This document shows positions 53,516-62,719 of a stretch of DNA of 64,000 nt, in pieces. The stretch's first letter is position 1, and each line of letters starts with the position of its first letter. The notes below the pieces were generated by a model, which was not told where the DNA came from, made no database searches, and saw only the letters and a program-made list of their open reading frames with translations. The position numbers were made by a program, and so were the translations under genes. The DNA comes from G963677325 sp963810555. Its GTDB lineage: Bacteria > Bacteroidota > Bacteroidia > Bacteroidales > Prolixibacteraceae. Location: assembly GCA_963810555.1 (NCBI GenBank), contig CAWENX010000024.1, positions 1 through 64,000 of the forward strand, read 5' to 3'.

Positions 53516-55609
53516 TTACGAAAGGAATATCTTCACCTGTTTATATATGTTTTCAGCTGTAAAACCGAGTTGTTCGTCAAGGATCTTGTAGGGGGCTGAA
53601 AATCCAAATGAACTTAATCCCCATATGGCCCCTTCATCGCCGACAAGTCCCCGGAGAGTGACAGGCAATCCTGCTGTAAGGCCGAATTTGGGTATTCCCG
53701 GCGTCAGGACACTATCCCGGTATGCCTTATCCTGGCACCTGAAGAGACCTTCAGATGGGGCGGAAACAACTCTTACTTTCAGGCCGTCACGCTCGCGTAA
53801 TAAGGCGGCTCCTTCGACAAGTGAGGAAACTTCGGAACCTGAAGCAATAAGGATGATATCCGGATTCTCGTTTTCTTCAACAATATATGCTCCCTTTGCA
53901 GCCTGTTTTGCTTCATCATAACGACTTGACCTGGAAGGAAGATCTTTGATGTTCTGTCTTGAAAGGATTAAGGCGGTAGGTGTAGTAGTATTTTCGAGTG
54001 CCAACTGCCAGGCTACGGTTGTCTCCTGCCCATCGGCAGGTCGCAAAACAATCATGGAATTTTCGCCATGATGGTTTTTAAGCTGTTCCATCAGACGAAT
54101 CTGAGCTTCCTGCTCAACAGGCTGATGGGTAGGACCGTCTTCTCCCACCCGGAAAGCATCGTGCGTCCAGATATATTTCACCGGAAGCTCCATCAAAGCC
54201 GCCATACGTACGGCAGGTTTCATATAATCGGAGAAAACAAAGAAGGTGCCGCATGCCGGTATAATCCCTCCGTGAAGGGCCATGCCGTTCATAATGGCCG
54301 CCATTGTCAGTTCGCTGACGCCTGCCTGAAGAAATGCGCCGCTAAAATCACCTGTTGTAAAAGCCCTGCTGTTATTCAGGAAACCATCCGTTTTATCGGA
54401 ATTGGAAAGGTCGGCAGAGGCAACGATCATGTTTTCGATCTTTTTTGCAAAAGCAGCCAGAACCACTGCAGAGGCATTCCTTGTGGCAGAATTGGGCTTT
54501 TGAACTATAGATGTGTAGTCGAAATCAGGGGCCTGACCGGAAAGAAATCTCTCCAGTTTTTCAGCCTGTTCAGGATGGACTGCTGTCCATTTATCCTCTT
54601 CATTGTTCCTGATTCCTGCCCATTTGATCAGTTCTGCTCTGCGTTTGGCATACAGTTCTTTTACTTCAGGGAATATTTTGAAAGGATCTTCAGGATCCCC
54701 GCCGAGATTAGCTATGGTCTTTTTAAAGGATGCTCCGGCATGGGTCAGTGGCTGACCGTGAGTTGAACACTGACGCTCAAAACCTGTTCCTTCTTCAGTG
54801 ACTGAACCTTTTCCCATAATGGTCTTGCCGATGATCAGTGTCGGCCTTTTCTTTTCCTCATTGGCCGATTTCAGCGATGCCCTGATTGCATCGGGATCAT
54901 TGCCATTGATTGTCATGACATTCCAGCCCCAGGCTTTGTATTTTGCAGCCGTATCCTCAACAGTTACGGCGCTTGTGTTGGTAGACAACTGGATGTCGTT
55001 TGAATCATAAAACATGATCAGGTTGTTCAATCCAAGATATCCGGCCAGTCGTCCGGCACCCTGAGAAATCTCTTCCTGAACTCCGCCGTCGGAAATAAAG
55101 GTATAAGTCTTATGAGCCATCCATTCGCCGAAACGGGCTGCAAGGAAACGTTCGGCAATGGCAACGCCGACTGCCATTGTATGTCCCTGACCCAAAGGGC
55201 CTGAGGTATTTTCAATTCCGCGACCGGGATCAAGTTCAGGATGTCCGGGTGTGACAGAACCCCACTGCCTGAAATTTTTAAGATCTTCCATGGAAAAGAT
55301 ACCGGCAAGGGCCAAAACAGAATAAAGCATCGGCGACATATGGCCGGGATCGAGAAGAAACCTGTCACGAAAAGGCCATGTAAGGTCAGTGGGATCATAT
55401 TTTAAAAATTCCGTGTAAAGGATGTTGATAAAATCAGCCCCTCCCATCGCTCCGCCGGGATGTCCTGAATTAGCCTTTTCGACCATAGCGGCAGAAAGAA
55501 TACGGATATTATCAGCCGCCTTGTTGGTTATTTCGTTTTGTATTTTCGGCTCCTGTAAGGACATCGGTACAGCATTTTCAGCCACTTTATTTGTCAGTTC
55601 TTTATCCAT
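53516..55609 (-). CDS. tkt: Transketolase
   Basis: The 697-residue enzyme has full-length architecture. The TPP-binding half starts KANSGHPGGAMGGADFINIL, with GPLGQGHTMAVGVAIAERFL and SDGGVQEEISQGAGRLAGYL. The pyrimidine domain has FFVFSDYMKPAVRMAALMEL, and THDAFRVGEDGPTHQPVEQ contributes the active-site His and Glu region. It exchanges two-carbon units in the non-oxidative pentose phosphate pathway, complementing gnd at the right edge. It is transcribed alone with its own terminator and a TAnnTTTG box. Confidence 0.95.
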   Translation of the reverse strand: MDKELTNKVAENAVPMSLQEPKIQNEITNKAADNIRILSAAMVEKANSGHPGGAMGGADFINILYTEFLKYDPTDLTWPFRDRFLLDPGHMSPMLYSVLALAGIFSMEDLKNFRQWGSVTPGHPELDPGRGIENTSGPLGQGHTMAVGVAIAERFLAARFGEWMAHKTYTFISDGGVQEEISQGAGRLAGYLGLNNLIMFYDSNDIQLSTNTSAVTVEDTAAKYKAWGWNVMTINGNDPDAIRASLKSANEEKKRPTLIIGKTIMGKGSVTEEGTGFERQCSTHGQPLTHAGASFKKTIANLGGDPEDPFKIFPEVKELYAKRRAELIKWAGIRNNEEDKWTAVHPEQAEKLERFLSGQAPDFDYTSIVQKPNSATRNASAVVLAAFAKKIENMIVASADLSNSDKTDGFLNNSRAFTTGDFSGAFLQAGVSELTMAAIMNGMALHGGIIPACGTFFVFSDYMKPAVRMAALMELPVKYIWTHDAFRVGEDGPTHQPVEQEAQIRLMEQLKNHHGENSMIVLRPADGQETTVAWQLALENTTTPTALILSRQNIKDLPSRSSRYDEAKQAAKGAYIVEENENPDIILIASGSEVSSLVEGAALLRERDGLKVRVVSAPSEGLFRCQDKAYRDSVLTPGIPKFGLTAGLPVTLRGLVGDEGAIWGLSSFGFSAPYKILDEQLGFTAENIYKQVKIFLS

Positions 55610-55634
55610 TTATTGATATTTTAGAAAGTCGGTG

Positions 55635-55642
55635 CAAAAATA
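55635..55642 (-). promoter_or_regulatory. -7 box (TATTTTTG) for tkt
   Basis: TAnnTTTG match 26 bp upstream of the tkt ATG. Confidence 0.45.
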
Positions 55643-55798
55643 ATATTTTCAGGCTATAGACTGAATACTGGAGATTCCTCACTTCGTATTGGAATGAAGC
55701 GAAGCAGAATGAGGAACCTCTGAAGTTCAAAAAGATATCTTAATTAATTTCTTAGAATATAAACGTAACAGAATTAATTCTTTAATTCTTAATTGCGT

Positions 55799-56974
55799 CT
55801 ACCTTCCCTGAATCACTCTTGCCATGAACACCCCGTCAATAGCCTTTATTTTAGCGATAACTTCAGGGGAAACATCAAGGTTAACAGCATCAATGATGCT
55901 GTAGGAAATATCATTCCTATTTTTGCTCAGCATATTATCCACCTTAATGCCTTCCTTCTCCAGTATAGAATTGACCTGATTGGAAATTGAGGACAGGTTG
56001 CGTGAACTTATCAGTATACGGGCTCCAGGTCCCCTTTCCATTTCTGTGGCAGGGAAATTAACTGAATTTCGGATATTACCGTTCTCAAAAAAGTTTCTAA
56101 TCTGCTCAGCCGCCATGATGGCACAATTGACCTCCGACTCGTTTGTTGATGCTCCGAGATGAGGAACACATACGACCTTTTCCATATTCAATAATCCGGC
56201 ATTGGGAAAATCGGTGAAATAAGCTGAGACGATTCCTTCTTCGATAACCTTTTTCATATCTGAATCGACTACTAATTCTCCGCGGGCAAAATTGAGGATT
56301 TTAACCCCTTTTTTCATCATCCTGAGTTTTTCCTCATTGATGAAACCGCGGGTGGAATCCATAAGAGGTATATGCAATGAGACAAAATCAGCCTGTGCCA
56401 TCATCGACTCAATACTTCTTGCACCTTTGACATCGCGGTGAAGATTCCAGGCGTTATCGATCGTCATATAGGGATCATAACCAATAACCTTCATTCCCAG
56501 GCCAAGAGCTGCGTTGGCGACAAGAACTCCAATAGCTCCAAGACCAATAATTGCAAGGGTTTTCCCTTTTATTTCCGTACCTCCGAAATTGGCTTTTCCT
56601 TTTTCAATCAAAGCAGGGACTTTATCTCCCTCGCCGGCAAGTGTTTTAGCCCATTGAACTCCCCCGATGATATCGCGTGAGGCTAATAGAAGGGCGGCAA
56701 TAGCCAGTTCCTTGACTCCGTTTGAATTGGCTCCCGGAGTATTGAAAACTACAATTCCCCTTTCGCTGCATTTGGGAATGGGGATGTTATTTACTCCTGC
56801 CCCTGCCCGTGCAATGGCTTTCACTGAAACCGGAATTTCCATATCGTGCATATTAAAGCTGCGTAATACAATGGCATCCGGATCAGCCATTTCTCCGGAA
56901 ATTTCATAGGATGCGGACGGAAAAACGCGAAGACCTTCCTGGTCGATCTTGTTAAGGGTTTGAATTTTATACAT
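55799..56974 (-). CDS. serA: D-3-phosphoglycerate dehydrogenase with ACT-like tail
   Basis: The 391-residue D-2-hydroxyacid dehydrogenase has NAD fingerprint GLGAIGVLVANAALGLGMKV, the substrate-domain IARAGAGVNNIPIPKCSERG, NFARGELVVDSDMKK (Arg) and VPHLGASTNESEVNCA (catalytic His). The last ~75 residues form an ACT-like domain (KVDNMLSKNRNDISYSIIDA). It performs the first step of serine synthesis. serC is not adjacent here, although the two are often linked in Bacteroidota. Confidence 0.9.
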   Translation of the reverse strand: MYKIQTLNKIDQEGLRVFPSASYEISGEMADPDAIVLRSFNMHDMEIPVSVKAIARAGAGVNNIPIPKCSERGIVVFNTPGANSNGVKELAIAALLLASRDIIGGVQWAKTLAGEGDKVPALIEKGKANFGGTEIKGKTLAIIGLGAIGVLVANAALGLGMKVIGYDPYMTIDNAWNLHRDVKGARSIESMMAQADFVSLHIPLMDSTRGFINEEKLRMMKKGVKILNFARGELVVDSDMKKVIEEGIVSAYFTDFPNAGLLNMEKVVCVPHLGASTNESEVNCAIMAAEQIRNFFENGNIRNSVNFPATEMERGPGARILISSRNLSSISNQVNSILEKEGIKVDNMLSKNRNDISYSIIDAVNLDVSPEVIAKIKAIDGVFMARVIQGR

Positions 56975-57099
56975 AATCTGTAGGATTTTGGGTTGTGCTT
57001 AATATTTGTACAAAGATGGGATAAATGTATCGAATTTCCGCATTAAAGGTATGAATTTTTGAATATTTGATTTACTCTTAATATGCTGACTTGCCTTAT
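56975..57099. other. start of serA-pirin divergent gap
   Basis: A 540-bp divergent gap contains a heptad array, copy 4 of the dispersed element, and an 11-bp GACTATTGAAT duplication just before the pirin start. No gene is seen. Confidence 0.45.
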
Positions 57100-57169
57100 C
57101 TTTTACCTTTTACCTTTTGTCTTTTGTCTTTTACTATTTACCCTTTGCCCTTTGCCCTCTGCCCTGTGA
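57100..57169. repeat. ten-unit drifting heptad array
   Basis: Ten 7-bp units in perfect phase: CTTTTAC twice, CTTTTGT twice, CTTTTAC, TATTTAC, CCTTTGC twice, CCTCTGC and CCTGTGA. Adjacent units are identical or differ by one or two bases, while the ends of the array look unrelated. Confidence 0.9.
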
Positions 57170-57202
57170 ATTTTTCCAAAGATATATATCTCACGGATTA
57201 CG

Positions 57203-57297
57203 ATATTATGATTATAAGGATTCCAAATCCAATACGGACTTAATATGGACTTAACACGGACTTAACACGGAGATAGAATTTTGAATTTATTGTTAAG
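57203..57297 (-). repeat. dispersed TTAAGTCCGTA element, copy 4 (inverted)
   Basis: Reads on the minus strand as TTCAAAATTCTA, CTCCGTGTTAAGTCCGTG, two further TTAAGTCC units, then TTATAATCATAATAT. The right-hand block is missing. Confidence 0.75.
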
Positions 57298-57514
57298 TAA
57301 AGACAACAGGCATCAGAAAAATAAAAATTTACTTCTTTCCTGAAGATATGGTCATGGATCATTTATTCCTATGAACTGAAACATTTTTCATTTATTACTG
57401 TTAAAAAGCATACAAGGAAGTCTGAGCATTCCCGAAACTTAGGGATTGAAGAATTATTTAATGACTTTTGAATGACATCGAAGACGAATGAAAATTGAAT
57501 GACTATTGAATATA

Positions 57515-58396
57515 ATGAAAAATTATAAACTAATCGAATCGATATTGCCTCCTCCTGCCTATCACTGGGTGGGCGATGGTTTCAGGGTGCACAATTTTTT
57601 CCCTGGCGGATACCATCAGTATGCCAAACAGATCGATCCGTTTTATCTGCTCGACTACAATGCAAAATATGAATTCACTCCAACAGAAAAACAAAGAGGG
57701 GTGGGAGTTCATCCTCACAGGGGATTTGAAACAGTCACATTTGCCTATCAAGGAGCTGTCGCACATCAAGACAGTTATGGTTATAAGGGAGTTATCGAGG
57801 AGGGTGATGTGCAGTGGATGACAGCAGGTTCGGGAGTGTTGCATAAAGAATATCATCACAATAGCTTTGCCAAAAAGGGAGGGCTTTTTCAAATGGTCCA
57901 GATTTGGGTAAATTTACCTTCCAGGTATAAGATGACAAAACCAAAATACCAGGCAATTAAAAGAGAAGATATGGGAAAATATGAATTGCCTGGTCAGGCA
58001 GGAATCGTAAGCGTGGTAGCCGGAAACTTTAAGAGAGTGAAAGGACCTGCATCAACTTTTACCCCGATTGATTTATTCGATATTACATTAAAAGGCGGAT
58101 CAGAGATTGAATTCCAGTTGCCGGAAAAATTCAACACCGGGATTTTAACAATTAAGGGAAGCTCAAAAATTAACGGAGACCAGATAGTCCCAACGGATCA
58201 TTTCATTTTGTTTAAAAATAAAGGCACGGATATCTCTATTGAAGCCGGTGAAGATTCAATTTTTCTGGTGCTTAGCGGGGAACCTATCAATGAACCTGTT
58301 GCACAATACGGTCCATTTATAATGAATACACATCTTGAAATCGAACAGGCTATCGACGATTTTAACAGCGGTAAATTCGGTTACCTCGAAGACTAA
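57515..58396 (+). CDS. Pirin family protein
   Basis: The start is taken at ATG 57515 (MKNYKLIESILPPPAYHWVG). The ~293-residue bicupin has HPHRGFETVTFAYQGAVAH and GDVQWMTAGSGVLHKEYH, the pirin metal ligands, and ends with EPVAQYGPFIMNTHLEIEQ. It is a paralogue of the 6884-7900 protein but shorter in its central region. It lies 17 bp before a large glycosidase gene, so the two are probably co-transcribed, although no shared role is known. Confidence 0.88.
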   Translation: MKNYKLIESILPPPAYHWVGDGFRVHNFFPGGYHQYAKQIDPFYLLDYNAKYEFTPTEKQRGVGVHPHRGFETVTFAYQGAVAHQDSYGYKGVIEEGDVQWMTAGSGVLHKEYHHNSFAKKGGLFQMVQIWVNLPSRYKMTKPKYQAIKREDMGKYELPGQAGIVSVVAGNFKRVKGPASTFTPIDLFDITLKGGSEIEFQLPEKFNTGILTIKGSSKINGDQIVPTDHFILFKNKGTDISIEAGEDSIFLVLSGEPINEPVAQYGPFIMNTHLEIEQAIDDFNSGKFGYLED

Positions 58397-58413
58397 TCCG
58401 GAAACCATAGAAG

Positions 58414-61101
58414 ATGAAAACGGCATGCATGATCTTAACCATGATAATCCCTGGTTTTCAACAAATTGCATCAGCACAATCCAATGAGAAATTAATATAT
58501 AGCTCAAAGGCTTATCAAATCTACGGCAACAGGGTCGAACAGGGAAATTTTACAGGGAAAGCTCTTTCTTCCACTGAAATGTCTTCAGATTACCGGAGCC
58601 CCGAAGAAAAGGCATTTTCCGATTCCATCCTTTTCAGATTCAGCATAAATGAACGCGACAATGAAATGGCTCCGGGTCTGTATCACCATGTTATTCTTCA
58701 ACCGGTTGATGGGCAATGTATTACCAATGCCGAATTTGGTAAACCTGATTCGTCTTTCTCTCGCATGTCACAGAATCAAAAACCGGTACAAAATATCCGA
58801 TGGACCATTCGTCTGGATATGAGAAAAGTTTTCAGCGACTTTCATGATCAGGGATATTATACACTCTGGAACGGAAACAGGCTTTATGAACAGGATTTTA
58901 AAGGGGTCTATGTGGCGGGAAATTCTCCTCCCCTGATATGGGATTTTAATAATCTCGGAAGTCACAAAGGATTGGAACTCAAAGATAAGAACGGGGATCA
59001 TATTTTCGAAACCACACTGAACATGAACAGCAAAAACAGAATAAGAGAGACCCCATCCCACTGGAAGCTTTCGAAAGATATTTCGTCTTTCCCTTCATAC
59101 CACTCTGATTTTGTCCTTTCAGATGCCGTTTATAATCTTTCTCTCGAAGAAATGCTGAAGGATATTGAACCGGACAGCACTTTCAGAGCCGGCAAGGAAT
59201 GGCCGGGAGTCTGGACTCGGGATATCAGTTACAGTACCCTTCTTTCTATGGCCTGGCTTCAACCCGACGTTGCCCGGAACAGTTTATTGAGAAAGGTAAA
59301 AAACGGGCGAATCGTCCAGGATACCGGTACAGGCGGCTCCTGGCCCATATCCACAGACCGCATGATCTGGGCTTCGGCTGCATGGGAATTGTATAAAGTA
59401 ACAGGAGATCGTGATTGGTTAGGACAGGCTTATACAATCATTAAAAATTCTGCAGAAGATGACCTGCACACTATCTTTGACAATGAAACGGGAATGGTTC
59501 ACGGAGAATCGACTTTTATGGACTGGAGGGATCAGAGCTATCCCCGATGGATGCAGCCTGCTGACATTTATGAATCCGAAGATCTTGGCACAAATGCCGT
59601 CCATTACGAAGCTTATTATCTTTTATCCGAAATGGCAAAAATATTGGGAGACGATGATGCCCGAAAAAAGTACTCTCTCATTTCGGCACAAATAAAAAAA
59701 GGCATCAATCATTACTTGTGGATGAAAGACAAAGGATATTACGGTGAATATCTGTATGGCCGGATTTATAAAATGCTTTCACCCCGTTCTGAATCCCTGG
59801 GTGAGGCTTTAAGCGTGTTGTTTGATATTGCTGATAAACAACAGTCTGGATCAATTTTGGAGAAAGTTCCGGTCACTGATTTTGGAATTACATGTTTCTT
59901 TCCGCAGATTCCAAATATTCCTCCTTATCACAATAATGCCGTATGGCCATTCGTTCAGTCTTTCTGGGCGCTGGCATCCGCAAAAGCAGGGAATGAGAAA
60001 TCGTTGCTTGAATCAATAGCCGCTATCTACCGTTCATCCGCATTGTTTTTGACAGACAAAGAAAATTTCGAAGCTGATAACGGCGATTTTGCAGGAACAG
60101 AAATCAATTCAAGTAACCAGCTATGGAGTATTGCAGGGAACCTTAGTATCGTTTACAGAATTCTGTTCGGAATAGAATTCGGAGAAGACAGCCTGAACTT
60201 TCATCCTTTTGTGCCCAAAGCTTTGTCCGGAAACCGTTCTCTTGTCAATTTCAGGTACCGAAATGCTGTTCTGGATATTGAAGAAGAAGGATACGGGAAT
60301 CAGGTAAAAGTATTTGAAATTGACGGAATCCCTTCCGGGGCTAATGCCATACCTTACACATTAAGCGGCAGGCATCGTGTCAGAATTATTCTTGCAGATA
60401 ACAATAATCTGAATAACAATATTAATAAGGTGGCAAATTACACTTCCCCTGAGACGCCTCTTGTAAAGTTATCGGGAGAAAGACTAAAGTGGCCAAAAGC
60501 AAAGAGGACAATGGATTATGATATATACAGGAACGCGGAGCTCTTGCTTAAAACCCACAAAGATTCTCTGGCTGTTTCCAATCAAGAGTATTCAGACTTT
60601 CAGGCAACGGCAGTTGACCGCAATTTTATACCTTCTTTTGCGTCAGAACCGATAATTGTAACTGATCCGGCTTCAATTCAAATCTTTGAAATGGAAAATT
60701 ACGCCCCACGGTCACACAAGGATTCAAAAGGCTATCATGGTGAAGGATTTATAGAGATCAGCAAAGAATTGAATCTGAAAGTTGATATTCCTGTTGAAAT
60801 AAAATCGGAAGGAATTTATTCGGTCAGCTTCCGCTATGCCAACGGGAACGGTCCAATCAATACAGATAATAAATGCGCCATCCGCACGTTAAAAATCAAT
60901 AACCATATTGCCGGAACTATTGTTTTACCACAGCGCGGCAAAGATGAATGGTCAAACTGGGGCTTTACAAATGCTGTTCAAATGAAATTATCAAAAGGAA
61001 AACAACTGATTGAACTTTCTTTTGAACCATGGAATGAAAACATGAACGGCAAAATCAACAGCGCCCTGGTGGATGAGATGTACATTTACCGTCTCCGGTA
61101 A
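58414..61101 (+). CDS. Secreted six-hairpin glycosidase with C-terminal CBM
   Basis: The 895-residue protein has a signal peptide (MKTACMILTMIIPGFQQIAS). The central ~400 residues look like an (alpha/alpha)6 six-hairpin catalytic domain: EWPGVWTRDISYSTLLSMAW, TGGSWPISTDRMIWASAAWE, VHGESTFMDWRDQSYPRWMQ, DLGTNAVHYEAYYLLSEMAK and NNAVWPFVQSFWALASAKAG, resembling the GH63/GH78/GDE clan. The Asp of WTRDIS and acidic residues of FMDWRDQ are candidate catalytic groups. After a linker, the C-terminal ~140 residues (GIYSVSFRYANGNGPINTDN, RTLKINNHIAG) fit a CBM35/CBM6-like domain. The substrate is unknown. Confidence 0.75.
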   Translation: MKTACMILTMIIPGFQQIASAQSNEKLIYSSKAYQIYGNRVEQGNFTGKALSSTEMSSDYRSPEEKAFSDSILFRFSINERDNEMAPGLYHHVILQPVDGQCITNAEFGKPDSSFSRMSQNQKPVQNIRWTIRLDMRKVFSDFHDQGYYTLWNGNRLYEQDFKGVYVAGNSPPLIWDFNNLGSHKGLELKDKNGDHIFETTLNMNSKNRIRETPSHWKLSKDISSFPSYHSDFVLSDAVYNLSLEEMLKDIEPDSTFRAGKEWPGVWTRDISYSTLLSMAWLQPDVARNSLLRKVKNGRIVQDTGTGGSWPISTDRMIWASAAWELYKVTGDRDWLGQAYTIIKNSAEDDLHTIFDNETGMVHGESTFMDWRDQSYPRWMQPADIYESEDLGTNAVHYEAYYLLSEMAKILGDDDARKKYSLISAQIKKGINHYLWMKDKGYYGEYLYGRIYKMLSPRSESLGEALSVLFDIADKQQSGSILEKVPVTDFGITCFFPQIPNIPPYHNNAVWPFVQSFWALASAKAGNEKSLLESIAAIYRSSALFLTDKENFEADNGDFAGTEINSSNQLWSIAGNLSIVYRILFGIEFGEDSLNFHPFVPKALSGNRSLVNFRYRNAVLDIEEEGYGNQVKVFEIDGIPSGANAIPYTLSGRHRVRIILADNNNLNNNINKVANYTSPETPLVKLSGERLKWPKAKRTMDYDIYRNAELLLKTHKDSLAVSNQEYSDFQATAVDRNFIPSFASEPIIVTDPASIQIFEMENYAPRSHKDSKGYHGEGFIEISKELNLKVDIPVEIKSEGIYSVSFRYANGNGPINTDNKCAIRTLKINNHIAGTIVLPQRGKDEWSNWGFTNAVQMKLSKGKQLIELSFEPWNENMNGKINSALVDEMYIYRLR

Positions 61102-61401
61102 ATTTAGCCGATCTAAGAAGACCTTCCCCCGACCATCCACTTACCAAAGTCGTATTAAGGTTATATCATAAACATATTTTAAACTTAGTTTGAACTTAGT
61201 TTGAATATTAATTATCGCAGATATATCGCTGATGAATCGCAAATGCATCGCAGATGGTTTGACCATGATATAGCTTTGGTATTAGTTTGAAAGGTACCAG
61301 AAGAGCTGTTCGCCAAGGCAAGAGAAGATTATTCTTACATCTTTAAAGATTAGAGAAAACTGACAAAAGGCTGCAGCGCTTTATCCCCCTTAAAGCCTTC
61401 T
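61102..61401. other. 300-bp gap, no gene
   Basis: Contains a direct repeat TTAGTTTGAA (near 61190) and CGCAGAT/ATCGCAGAT-like short repeats around 61215-61255. No coding frame is supported. Confidence 0.4.
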
Positions 61402-61478
61402 CTCAGTTCTTTGCCCTTTGCTCTTTGCTCTTTGCTCTCTGATCCCTTCTCCGGTTTCCGTTCTCCCTTCTCTCTGCG
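61402..61478. repeat. eleven-unit drifting heptad array
   Basis: Eleven 7-bp units in one phase: CTCAGTT, CTTTGCC, CTTTGCT three times, CTCTGAT, then CCCTTCT, CCGGTTT and CCGTTCT types, ending six bases from the next stop codon. Confidence 0.85.
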
Positions 61479-61484
61479 GAGTTT

Positions 61485-62423
61485 TTATTTCTCTGCAAAT
61501 AATATTGACAGACCGAAGGTTCTTGACTTGTCTAAACTTATTTCATTTTTACCGGCACTGAAAGGAAGGTTGTTCGTAAGGAGATAAGATTGTGCCTTTT
61601 TTAGCGATTTTACCTTAATAACAATCGAATTTACCTCCCTGATGTCACTTTTTACGAACCTTACCGGGGGACCTTCGTTAAGCTTCCAAACTCCGTCATT
61701 CGATAATACTGAAGGTTTGATCAGTTCTTTCCATTTCTTAAGACCGGCATTGTCTTTATAACCGACCCTTATCTCTTTTACTTTTTCTATTCCCAAAGCA
61801 TCTCTGTTATTTTTTGACAAAACCGACCTAAGAGAATCTTCACGTCTGTCATTTTTTTTCTTCAGCATAACTGTATGGAGAGAATCATCCGAAATTTCCG
61901 GAGTTGCTTTTGCTGCAATGGCAAAATAAATATTGGGTCTGATTAACGAAGAATCGGTCACTTCTATCACATCACCTTCTTTTATATTGATTCTCTTAGC
62001 TTTAAGTTCCTCTGTAACGGAGGACAATGACCTATCAGAACCACAATTGAGTCCGAAAAAAATAGCCTTGAAGTTCTTCGATGCATAGGTGAAGGTTGTG
62101 AAGGGGCCGCAGGGTTCAAGATAGAGATTTCCGACATGGACGGCACAGTATCTTCGACCGGCGTAGATTAAAGGGTAGTAATCGACTGGTAATCCCAACT
62201 TATCAGTCAAAAAGTGATACACAGAATCATGAAGCTCTATGCTGGTTACATGAATGGATAGGAGGGCTACTTTTGATATAACAGGGGCTGAAATATTCTG
62301 TGAGGCAGCCGTAAGCTCCTGAGCACTGATTTTATTCCATCCTGGCAACAAAATCAATGCAACTGATGTTGCAAAGACTGTTTTACAGGATATTTTTCTA
62401 ATTAGGGGGAACAAAATATTCAT
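61485..62423 (-). CDS. Secreted VOC/glyoxalase-like protein
   Basis: The start is placed at ATG 62423 (MNILFPLIRKISCKTVFATS), about 20 bp after a promoter box; ten codons upstream in frame overlap the promoter. A signal peptide ends near ISAQ. The mature protein of about 270 residues opens with a VOC-like module (VALLSIHVTSIELHDSVYHF, then GRRYCAVHVGNLYLEPCG) and closes with a second beta-alpha unit (EVNSIVIKVKSLKKAQSYLL). Secreted VOC proteins are unusual. No enzyme function can be assigned. Confidence 0.6.
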   Translation of the reverse strand: MNILFPLIRKISCKTVFATSVALILLPGWNKISAQELTAASQNISAPVISKVALLSIHVTSIELHDSVYHFLTDKLGLPVDYYPLIYAGRRYCAVHVGNLYLEPCGPFTTFTYASKNFKAIFFGLNCGSDRSLSSVTEELKAKRINIKEGDVIEVTDSSLIRPNIYFAIAAKATPEISDDSLHTVMLKKKNDRREDSLRSVLSKNNRDALGIEKVKEIRVGYKDNAGLKKWKELIKPSVLSNDGVWKLNEGPPVRFVKSDIREVNSIVIKVKSLKKAQSYLLTNNLPFSAGKNEISLDKSRTFGLSILFAEK

Positions 62424-62450
62424 GGAATTTGGGATTAGTGAAATTTTGTA

Positions 62451-62458
62451 CAAATATA
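62451..62458 (-). promoter_or_regulatory. -7 box (TATATTTG) for VOC-like gene
   Basis: TAnnTTTG match 28 bp upstream of the ATG at 62423. It supports that ATG over the longer frame starting at 62453. Confidence 0.5.
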
Positions 62459-62560
62459 GTTTAATTATTTGATATGTAAAAATAATAAATAAAATAATAT
62501 TATTTTTTAAAGAATTTTATTCAGAAGATTCGGTTCGTTGTTCCCTTCCGGCAAAAATAA

Positions 62561-62587
62561 AGTGCCTCAGCTTTTAACCAAGGCACT
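62561..62587 (-). terminator. gnd terminator
   Basis: AGTGCCT and AGGCACT form a 7-bp stem. On the minus strand a TTATTTTT tract follows, about 130 bp past the gnd stop. Confidence 0.65.
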
Positions 62588-62656
62588 CAATCCAACATTA
62601 TTCAAGGTTGTAGACCTTTATCTAACTACAACCTTATTTCTGCTCTTTGCAATTTG

Positions 62657-62719
62657 CTCCATTCTCCGTTCTCCGGTCTACGTTCTCTTTGCTCTTTGCC
62701 CTCAGCTCTCAGCTTTTAG
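62657..62719. repeat. nine-unit drifting heptad array overlapping gnd stop
   Basis: CTCCATT, CTCCGTT, CTCCGGT, CTACGTT, CTCTTTG twice, CCCTCAG, CTCTCAG and CTTTTAG lie in exact phase. The TTA in the last unit is the gnd stop codon on the minus strand. Confidence 0.9.

Noticed and set aside
54068..54766. 232-codon plus-strand frame opposite tkt
   Set aside because: Antisense shadow of a well-supported transketolase; Cys/His/Phe-rich composition typical of such shadows.
57100..57169. CRISPR-like array
   Set aside because: The units are only 7 bp, contiguous and drifting, with no spacers and no cas genes.
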